The notes under the pieces are model-generated. The model was not told where the DNA came from and did not search any database. It saw nothing but the letters and a program-made list of their open reading frames with translations. A stretch of 64,000 bases of DNA from the NCBI GenBank assembly GCA_934454585.1, contig CAKSFP010000004.1, positions 1 through 64,000 on the forward strand. Direction: 5' to 3'. This stretch comes from an uncultured Clostridia bacterium (lineage in GTDB: Bacteria; Bacillota; Clostridia; UMGS1810). Shown one piece after another: positions 58,283 to 64,000 of this stretch; within the stretch, counting starts at the first letter, position 1; each line of letters starts with the position of its first letter. Made by a program: the position numbers and the translations under genes.

Positions 58283-59794
58283 TTATTTAAGGCCTTCGTT
58301 AAGTTCATCGAGCACAAGCTGCACTTTATCGCGAACAGTGGCTTTCCAAGCCTCCCAGTCGCCGTCAACATTTGACGAACTCATGATGATCTGTTTAATC
58401 TTTGTTCTGCCGTCCTCATAGAAAAGACCGTATTTATCTTTATTCGGAGCGGAGAAGAAATAGAGTGGATAGTCATACTGTCTGGGTTTGCACTGATCCG
58501 AATTGAGGATGTCGAGCACTCCCTGACCCATCTGTCTTGCCTTTTCGGGCACACGCAGATTTTCTGTGTTGAACGCCTTGTCGTTGTAGATAAGCGAGCT
58601 GAGCACCAGGTTACTTGCGTCTTCGTTTGTCAGCTGAGGCACGCCGTTATCGTCCAGGGTGTAGTCCTTGCCCTCCACGCCGTAGCGATAGAGTTGTTTC
58701 GCCTCGTCGGTGTCGCTGAGCATATAGTCATACATCTGCAACAGTCTGTCGAGTTTTTCGTCGCTCATGTCGGGATTGTAGCAGTTGATTGTCCAGTAGT
58801 CCATGCACTCCTGACCCCAGAAATATCCGTTGGGCGCCTTGACATTCATAACCGCAACTTTGTCATACGGATTATCCACACCGGATTTCTCCAGGTCATC
58901 CATGTATTTTTTGATAGTGCCCGGCGTACAGTTTTCAAAGCAGATTCCGGCCTCGCCGGCTTTGAACTTATCGTTACCCTCGGAGCCGGTTGCGATGACC
59001 ATGTCCTGCCAGAGGATGCCCTCATCATAGATTCTCTTGGACATTTTTATCGCGTCAAGCGTCTCGGGCAAATCCATTCCCCATTTGTATTCGCCATCCA
59101 CCTTGGTGTACTGCTCCCAGTAGGGAGAAATCTGCATCATACCCGAGAAATGCGGATATGTGCCGGCAGATCCGACAAGACCTATCTTGCCGAGTTTTTG
59201 GGTCATGCCCTTGCCTATCTCGAGGAACTGATCCCAGGTGTACACATTATCGTCAGTCGCAAGTCCGAGCTGCTGCGCCCAGTCGCGTCTGTAGAGGAAC
59301 GAATATACATTGAAATGCTTATCGTCCGGGTTGGACTCTATATTTGCGGAGAGATAGGCATACTGCTTTCCGTCCACCTTGAAATACGGCGCAGATTCGA
59401 GAGAATCCTGGATTTTCTTTATATTCGGATATTCGGAATAATCCTTAATCTCTTTGAGCAGACCTTCCTCCGCCCAGTTGCGGTATTCGCTGAAATTAAA
59501 ATTCTGAATGTTTGCCCAGAGTATGTCGGGCATATCGCCCGTCGCCATCCATATACGCGTTTTTTCCTGCCAATCGCCCGATGTAATCGGAATAAACTCA
59601 AAATCTATGTTGAATTTTTCGCAAATCTGTTTATACGATTCCTTTGGCTGTTTATCCGCACCGGACATATTTATTGTGTATGTGTAGTGCTCGCTGTAAT
59701 CGCTGCTGCCGGCGGTTTGTTTGTCGCCGCAGCCCGAAAAGCAGGTGACGGTGCACGCAAGCGCAATCATCAGTGCCGAAATTCTTTTCTTCAT
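58283..59794 (-). CDS. ABC transporter sugar-binding lipoprotein (YtcQ/LplA-like, family 1)
   Basis: A 503-aa extracellular solute-binding protein. A lipoprotein signal (residues 1-22, lipobox FSGC) leads to the long binding domain characteristic of the YtcQ/LplA group, about 500 aa. Features include DMPDILWANIQNFNFSEYRNWAEEGLL, YAYLSANIESNPDDKHFNVYSFLYRRDWAQQLGL and the C-terminal PLYFFSAPNKDKYG. Members bind oligosaccharides or glycosides. The ATG at 59794 follows AGGAGA. It is encoded after the YesMN genes; the cognate permeases lie at 62.6-64 kb. Confidence 0.92.
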   Translation of the reverse strand: MKKRISALMIALACTVTCFSGCGDKQTAGSSDYSEHYTYTINMSGADKQPKESYKQICEKFNIDFEFIPITSGDWQEKTRIWMATGDMPDILWANIQNFNFSEYRNWAEEGLLKEIKDYSEYPNIKKIQDSLESAPYFKVDGKQYAYLSANIESNPDDKHFNVYSFLYRRDWAQQLGLATDDNVYTWDQFLEIGKGMTQKLGKIGLVGSAGTYPHFSGMMQISPYWEQYTKVDGEYKWGMDLPETLDAIKMSKRIYDEGILWQDMVIATGSEGNDKFKAGEAGICFENCTPGTIKKYMDDLEKSGVDNPYDKVAVMNVKAPNGYFWGQECMDYWTINCYNPDMSDEKLDRLLQMYDYMLSDTDEAKQLYRYGVEGKDYTLDDNGVPQLTNEDASNLVLSSLIYNDKAFNTENLRVPEKARQMGQGVLDILNSDQCKPRQYDYPLYFFSAPNKDKYGLFYEDGRTKIKQIIMSSSNVDGDWEAWKATVRDKVQLVLDELNEGLK

Positions 59795-60104
59795 CTCGTT
59801 CTCTCCTTTTTTGTTACGGAGCGGTTCTGACACGCTTTGCCTTTCTGTGCCGTCCGTATTGATTATTTTGATAAATTCATTATAAAAGAATTTCAAGAAA
59901 GTTTATACATATAAAATTCGTATTTTTTGGTCTAAATCTCATAGTTGTTCCGTTGTCATTTCGAACAGTTCATCAGTCGGATTGAGCACTAATTTTCTCA
60001 AAGGCAAATGGCATATGTCGCATATTGGTGAGCCCTATAGCGCCGCAGGCAGCGTATCGGGCAGATACATAACACATTTCACGAGCCGGTTTGCTGTTTT
60101 CATA
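59795..60104. other. Intergenic region with no supported gene
   Basis: About 310 bp between the histidine-kinase stop and the binding-protein start. A -10-like TATAAT exists on the minus strand near 59879-59884 but no matching -35 is visible. I see no terminator or conserved RNA. Strong expression of the binding protein would need a promoter here or readthrough. Confidence 0.4.
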
Positions 60105-61784
60105 TTACCCCGGCAAGCGTATGGTGACATCCGTCCCCACACCCTCGCTGCTCTCGACAGACACCCCGTACGGCTTGCCATAGTGCAGTTCTATACGCCT
60201 GTTTACATTTCGCAGACCTATGTGACTGTTGTCTCCGTCATCCGCCCCCGAGAGCGACGCCGTCACCTCGGCAAGCTTTTCGCGGCTCATGCCGGCGCCG
60301 TTGTCGCTCACGCGCACAAAAACATCTCCGTCACGGCGTACCGCTATGACAATTCTGCCCTTTTGCGACAACTTCTCCACTCCGTGGCTGACCGCATTTT
60401 CCACTATCGGTTGAATAATCATTTTGTAGCACGGCCTGTCAAGCAGAGTTTCGTCTATGTCGTACTCCACATCTATCCTGTCGGGAAAGCGAATTTCTAT
60501 TATCTTTATGTACTCTCTCACAGCATCAAGTTCCTCGCGGAAGGTGACAATGTCCTTGCCTCGCACACTGTATCGGAATATCTTTGACAGCGACACTGAT
60601 ATGACGGAAATCTCCTTGCAGCCGTAGGCGACCGCTATTGAGCGTATACACTCCAGTGTGTTGTAGAGAAAATGCGGATTAGTCTGATTCTGCAGTGCAA
60701 TAAGGGATGTCTTTTGATTTAGAAGCTCCATTTCATAGAGTTTCTGCTGATTGGAGACTATTCGTTTGGTGAGCCGCTCCAGTCTGTCAAGCATGGAGTT
60801 GACTCCGCCGACTATTATATCCAGCTCCGAGTTGGTGACTATGTCTATGCGTTTGTGCAGACTGATGTTGCCGTCCATTTGTGCGGTGATTTTTGAAACA
60901 GGTTTTATAAACTTGCACATAAACAGATAATACGCTCCTATTATGAGAACAAGCAACATCATCAGCATAACTATCGTCAGACGCGACACCAGACGGACAC
61001 TGCGCACAGAGTTGCTCTCCATGTAGTCGGTGATGACCAGTTTGCAGCCGGACGGTGACAGCGCCGTCACCTGATATCCGTCGTCGGCAAGATTTATCTT
61101 TTCGCCGACATTGGCTTTGTTTGATATGTATACTTCACCCTCATCCGAAGCAAGCGCGACAAATCCGTTTCCGCTGACTTCAAGCTTGCTTATGAGTGTG
61201 CTGATCGGCGCCGTGCGCACAATCATGTACAGTTTGCCCACGCTTTTGCCGTACTGCGAACTGCCGGGAGAAGTTATCACAATATTTTTGCAATAGCAAT
61301 AATACTCCTGCTCCCCTGTCGCCGTGTTTTTTATAAACTCAAATTTATTTGGCTCGCAACTCTGCACATATGGCAGGTGACCCATGTTTATACCCGTGAC
61401 TCCGCTGCCGTATATAGTGCGGAAACGCCCCTCGGAATCATATGCAAGCACAGACACAACCGAAGTATCCGTGGCGCAGTACAGGTTGACAAGAGTGCGT
61501 ATTTCGTCACTGCCGGTGTAGACATCATAGAGATTTTTGTGCAGCATATAGTCCTGAAACTTCTCGTTATAGGCAATCATCCCGCAGACATCGGCAATGG
61601 TGCGCATTCTCATCTCTATATTTTCCCGACACGAAAGCACTATGTTCGATATTTCCCTGTCGCCCTCTTTGTATGCCGGGGAGAAAACAAACAACCGAAA
61701 AGAGCCGTATACAATAAGTACCACGGCTGCAATCACAGTGACCAAAATATTGAACATTCTTTGAATGGATAGTTTTTTTGTCAT
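60105..61784 (-). CDS. YesM-type sensor histidine kinase
   Basis: A 559-aa membrane kinase. It has a transmembrane helix (about 12-34), a large extracytoplasmic dCache-like sensor, a second helix (about 266-290) and a HAMP-like linker. The His_kinase domain has H371 in QTNPHFLYNTLE, followed by an ATPase domain (IIQPIVENAVSHGVEKL, VSDNGAGMS, GIGLRNV-type HIGLRNVNRRI). This is the LytS/YesM class that works with AraC-type YesN regulators beside carbohydrate ABC transporters. It starts 3 nt after the regulator stop, with GGAGA upstream. Confidence 0.95.
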   Translation of the reverse strand: MTKKLSIQRMFNILVTVIAAVVLIVYGSFRLFVFSPAYKEGDREISNIVLSCRENIEMRMRTIADVCGMIAYNEKFQDYMLHKNLYDVYTGSDEIRTLVNLYCATDTSVVSVLAYDSEGRFRTIYGSGVTGINMGHLPYVQSCEPNKFEFIKNTATGEQEYYCYCKNIVITSPGSSQYGKSVGKLYMIVRTAPISTLISKLEVSGNGFVALASDEGEVYISNKANVGEKINLADDGYQVTALSPSGCKLVITDYMESNSVRSVRLVSRLTIVMLMMLLVLIIGAYYLFMCKFIKPVSKITAQMDGNISLHKRIDIVTNSELDIIVGGVNSMLDRLERLTKRIVSNQQKLYEMELLNQKTSLIALQNQTNPHFLYNTLECIRSIAVAYGCKEISVISVSLSKIFRYSVRGKDIVTFREELDAVREYIKIIEIRFPDRIDVEYDIDETLLDRPCYKMIIQPIVENAVSHGVEKLSQKGRIVIAVRRDGDVFVRVSDNGAGMSREKLAEVTASLSGADDGDNSHIGLRNVNRRIELHYGKPYGVSVESSEGVGTDVTIRLPG

Positions 61785-61787
61785 AAA

Positions 61788-62579
61788 TCAGTTCTCCGAA
61801 TTGAGACCCTTTCTATAGCGTGCCGGTGACACACCGGTAATTTCCTTGAACTTCTTGTTGAAATGATAGTAGCTTGCATAGCCCGTCCTTTCGGCAACCT
61901 CATCTATGGAAAGAGTTCTGTTATTCTTTATGATCTCCATGGCAAGTTCTATCCGCAGTTTGTTGAGATATTTTGAAAAAGATATTCCGATGTGTTTGTT
62001 GAACAGATAGCAACAATAGCTCTCATTGATGTAAAACTGCTTTGCAAGGTTCTTGAGCAGCAGCGGTTGAGTGAAATTCTCGTCTATGTAGTCCATCATC
62101 TGCTTAAACTCCCGGTTGTAGATCTCTTTGCTGCGGCTTGTCTCTCCGCCGCTGTTTGCGGAGCTTATCTCATTTTCCTCGTCTGCTTCGGTCTCATAGC
62201 TCATCGATTCAAGGTGAGCCTTGAGCCTTGTGAGAATTGCGTCTGTCTCCTCGTCATCTATCGGCTTGAGACAATAGTCAAAAGCTCCGTTCCGTATTGC
62301 CTCGCGGGTGTATTTGTAGTCGTCATAGCCGCTGACGAATACAAAGAGTGCCGAAAAACCTTCCTCTCGCGATCTGCGGCAAAGCTCGACCCCGGACATA
62401 TCTGGCATGCACACATCGGTAAACACCACATCGGGGTCGTTTGATTTTATATATTCGTATGCCTCGAGTGATTTTGTTGTGGAGAACACCACCTCAAAGC
62501 CGTACTTTGCCCACGAAAATGAATTTACGACACCCTGAAGTGCCCAGTATTCATCATCGGCAACAACAACCTTGTACAC
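61788..62579 (-). CDS. YesN-type response regulator (receiver + AraC HTH)
   Basis: A 263-aa regulator. The receiver domain has the acidic pair VADDE, phosphoacceptor D55 in TDVCMPD, and the conserved lysine in CLKPIDDEE. The C-terminal AraC HTH covers about residues 160-258 (LLLKNLAKQFYINESYCCYLFNKHIGISFSKYLNKLRI; GYASYYHFNKKFKEITGVSPARYRKG). Paired with the YesM kinase 3 bp downstream, it probably activates the adjacent ABC transporter and perhaps the glycyl-radical operon in response to an external carbohydrate. Confidence 0.95.
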   Translation of the reverse strand: MYKVVVADDEYWALQGVVNSFSWAKYGFEVVFSTTKSLEAYEYIKSNDPDVVFTDVCMPDMSGVELCRRSREEGFSALFVFVSGYDDYKYTREAIRNGAFDYCLKPIDDEETDAILTRLKAHLESMSYETEADEENEISSANSGGETSRSKEIYNREFKQMMDYIDENFTQPLLLKNLAKQFYINESYCCYLFNKHIGISFSKYLNKLRIELAMEIIKNNRTLSIDEVAERTGYASYYHFNKKFKEITGVSPARYRKGLNSEN

Positions 62580-62646
62580 AAAACCACCCCCTTAATTAAT
62601 ATTATATATCCTAACGAGTATAAAAATCAACATTAAAAAATTTACA

Positions 62647-63531
62647 TCATGATTTGACTGCGCCGGCGGTCAGTCCCGACACAAAATATTTCTGTAAAAA
62701 CGGGTACAGACACATTATCGGCAGCATGGTAACAAATACCGTGGCCATCTTGACACCCTCGGCATACACTTTGTCTGCCTGAAGATCGGTGGCGAGGTTG
62801 TCGCCCTGTATGGCATTGGCATCCTGAATTACCGAGCGCAGCACTGTTTGAATAGGTTGCTTTGTCACGCTCTTTATATAGAGCATACCGTCGTACCATG
62901 CGTTCCATCTGCCAACCGCATAATACAGGCTGAATGTAGCCAGCGAAGGCAGTGAGAGCGGCAGTATGATGCGAAACAGCACTCCGACCTCGGTGCAGCC
63001 GTCAAGCTTTGCGCTCTCCTCAAGTTCGGAGGGCACATCCTCAAAAAACCTTTGCAAAAGTATGATGTACGACACCGTGGCGCCCGTGGGTATGATGAGC
63101 ACCCATATAGTATTGAGCAAATGCAGCGTTTTCATCAGAAGATATGTCGGGATGAGTCCTCCGCTGAAATACATTGTGAAAAGCAACATTCCGCGGAAAA
63201 TTCCTCTGCCCGGAAAGTCCTTCATGAGTGCATAGGCAATCGTCACGGTAAAGAACATGCTGTATATTGTGCCGACAACCGTCACTATAAGACTTGTGCG
63301 AAAACCGGAGACTATAAGCGGCGAGCTGAACACAAATTTGTAGGAACTGAGGGTAAATTCCTTGGGCCACAGCATAAACGGCCGCGACATATATTCGCTC
63401 TGTGACACCACGGATATGAGCATGGTGTTGTAGAAAGGATAAAGAATAATGAGTCCGAACAGGGTCAGTGCGGCAAATATCGCCATATCTGCCAAATTCC
63501 AACTGTTTAGTTTGTTTTTTCTCTTTGCCAT
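62647..63531 (-). CDS. Carbohydrate ABC transporter permease (YtcP/AraQ-like)
   Basis: A 294-aa inner-membrane permease with six hydrophobic segments. The EAA-loop that contacts the ATPase reads ELEESAKLDGCTEVGVLFRIILPLSLP. The C-terminus YPFLQKYFVSGLTAGAVKS is the signature tail of the YtcP group. It follows the other permease by 13 bp. No ATP-binding subunit is encoded in the window; such systems often share one MsmK-like ATPase. Confidence 0.95.
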   Translation of the reverse strand: MAKRKNKLNSWNLADMAIFAALTLFGLIILYPFYNTMLISVVSQSEYMSRPFMLWPKEFTLSSYKFVFSSPLIVSGFRTSLIVTVVGTIYSMFFTVTIAYALMKDFPGRGIFRGMLLFTMYFSGGLIPTYLLMKTLHLLNTIWVLIIPTGATVSYIILLQRFFEDVPSELEESAKLDGCTEVGVLFRIILPLSLPSLATFSLYYAVGRWNAWYDGMLYIKSVTKQPIQTVLRSVIQDANAIQGDNLATDLQADKVYAEGVKMATVFVTMLPIMCLYPFLQKYFVSGLTAGAVKS

Positions 63532-63544
63532 TTGTGATGCCTCC

Positions 63545-64000
63545 TTACACTATACCTTTCTGCCCGAAGGATTTTACTATTTTATTTACGCTGAGAATGA
63601 GCGCCAGGTTCACAATGCCCTTGAACATTCCCACAGCAGTTGAAAACCCAAAATCAGGCGTTTGCTGGAACGATATCCTGTATACATAGGTATCTATGAT
63701 ATCGGCAACATCGAACACGGCCGCATTGTACATATTGAATATCTGGTCAAATCCGCCATCCATGATGTTGGAGCAACTCAGGATGAGGTTTGTAGCCATC
63801 ATCGCCGCTATTCCGGGCAATGTTACATATACCATCTGCTGAAATCTGTTTGCACCATCTATTCGCGCCGCCTCATATATTGAGGTATCTATGCTTGTTA
63901 TCGCCGCAAGGTAGAGTATGGTTGACCATCCGGATTCTTTCCACATTGCCGAACCGACAATCAATTGACGAAAACTGCCCTTGCTTGTAAGTATGCTCTG
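63545..64000 (-). CDS. Carbohydrate ABC transporter permease (LplB-like), partial
   Basis: The C-terminal 151 residues are visible and the gene continues past the right edge. The EAA-loop reads IYEAARIDGANRFQQMVYVTLPGI, and the tail FKGIVNLALILSVNKIVKSFGQKGIV is typical of LplB/YteP permeases. A TTG at 63964 could be misread as a start, but the frame is open to the edge with conserved sequence (SKGSFRQLIVGSAMWKESGW), so the gene is truncated only by the window. Partner of the YtcP-like permease. Confidence 0.93.
   Translation of the reverse strand, partial: QSILTSKGSFRQLIVGSAMWKESGWSTILYLAAITSIDTSIYEAARIDGANRFQQMVYVTLPGIAAMMATNLILSCSNIMDGGFDQIFNMYNAAVFDVADIIDTYVYRISFQQTPDFGFSTAVGMFKGIVNLALILSVNKIVKSFGQKGIV

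Noticed and set aside
58694..59830. 378-codon plus-strand frame opposite the sugar-binding lipoprotein gene
   Set aside because: It is an antisense shadow with no start signals; the minus-strand protein has a lipobox and clear family blocks.

Overview
The window reads as a chromosome segment of a strictly anaerobic, low-to-mid GC Bacillota of class Clostridia, most likely a gut Oscillospirales/Christensenellales-type organism. The grounds are pyruvate:ferredoxin oxidoreductase, an electron-bifurcating NfnAB, a glycyl-radical enzyme, a split transketolase, Mini-RNase III, YwlG, FeoAB, a T-box leader, near-consensus SigA promoters with 17-bp spacers, and no outer-membrane genes. No rRNA, CRISPR array, prophage or complete insertion sequence was found. 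There are three tRNAs (Glu-CTC, Gln-CTG, Leu-CAG), each with its own promoter.

Layout. 0-11 kb is housekeeping: metG, a ComEC-like metallo-hydrolase lipoprotein divergent from an XRE regulator, a T-box-controlled sodium symporter with a tyrosine-type specifier, nifJ, metA (acetyltransferase type) and a CxxC redox-disulfide protein. 11.3-22.3 kb is an accessory minus-strand operon under a consensus promoter. It holds a secreted 274-aa protein, a 1,896-aa secreted RHS/YD-repeat protein ending in an LRAT-like (GH...NCDH) putative effector domain, a translationally coupled propeller-like protein (candidate immunity), a tandem pair of paralogous membrane-anchored proteins, a stop-interrupted small gene, another secreted protein and a D,D-carboxypeptidase. 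22.9-24.2 kb encodes a second carboxypeptidase homologue in which all three catalytic motifs are altered.

24.6-47.7 kb is again mostly core. It includes a YoaP acetyltransferase, tRNA-Gln with a prolyl-tRNA deacylase, a nadK-nfnA-nfnB operon that makes and reduces NADP, a CapD-type sugar epimerase/dehydratase, split transketolase, yitT, cysS-mrnC, ywlG, tspO, feoAB, trpS and glnA with an ANTAR regulator. At 45.5-45.8 kb lies a solitary transcription unit with the hallmarks of a type I toxin: a 22-aa hydrophobic peptide, an extended Shine-Dalgarno sequence sequestered in a hairpin, and its own promoter and terminator.

47.8-64 kb looks like one catabolic island. An AraC regulator diverges from a six-gene operon: four Gfo/Idh/MocA oxidoreductases, a radical-SAM activase and a 736-aa glycyl-radical enzyme. 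The enzyme's active-site loop reads C-N-W-M-C instead of the usual C-x-E of dehydratase-type relatives. Next come a YgjV-like membrane protein, a DeoR repressor, a sugar-binding lipoprotein, a YesMN-type two-component system and two LplB/YtcP-type permeases; the last runs off the window edge. The simplest reading is import of a glycoside or modified sugar, oxidation by the four dehydrogenases, and radical cleavage or elimination by the glycyl-radical enzyme. The substrate cannot be deduced from sequence alone.

Repeats include a 49-bp tandem repeat at the left edge, three copies of a roughly 60-bp dispersed hairpin repeat, and two copies of a MITE-like foldback element, one of them inside the glycyl-radical operon.
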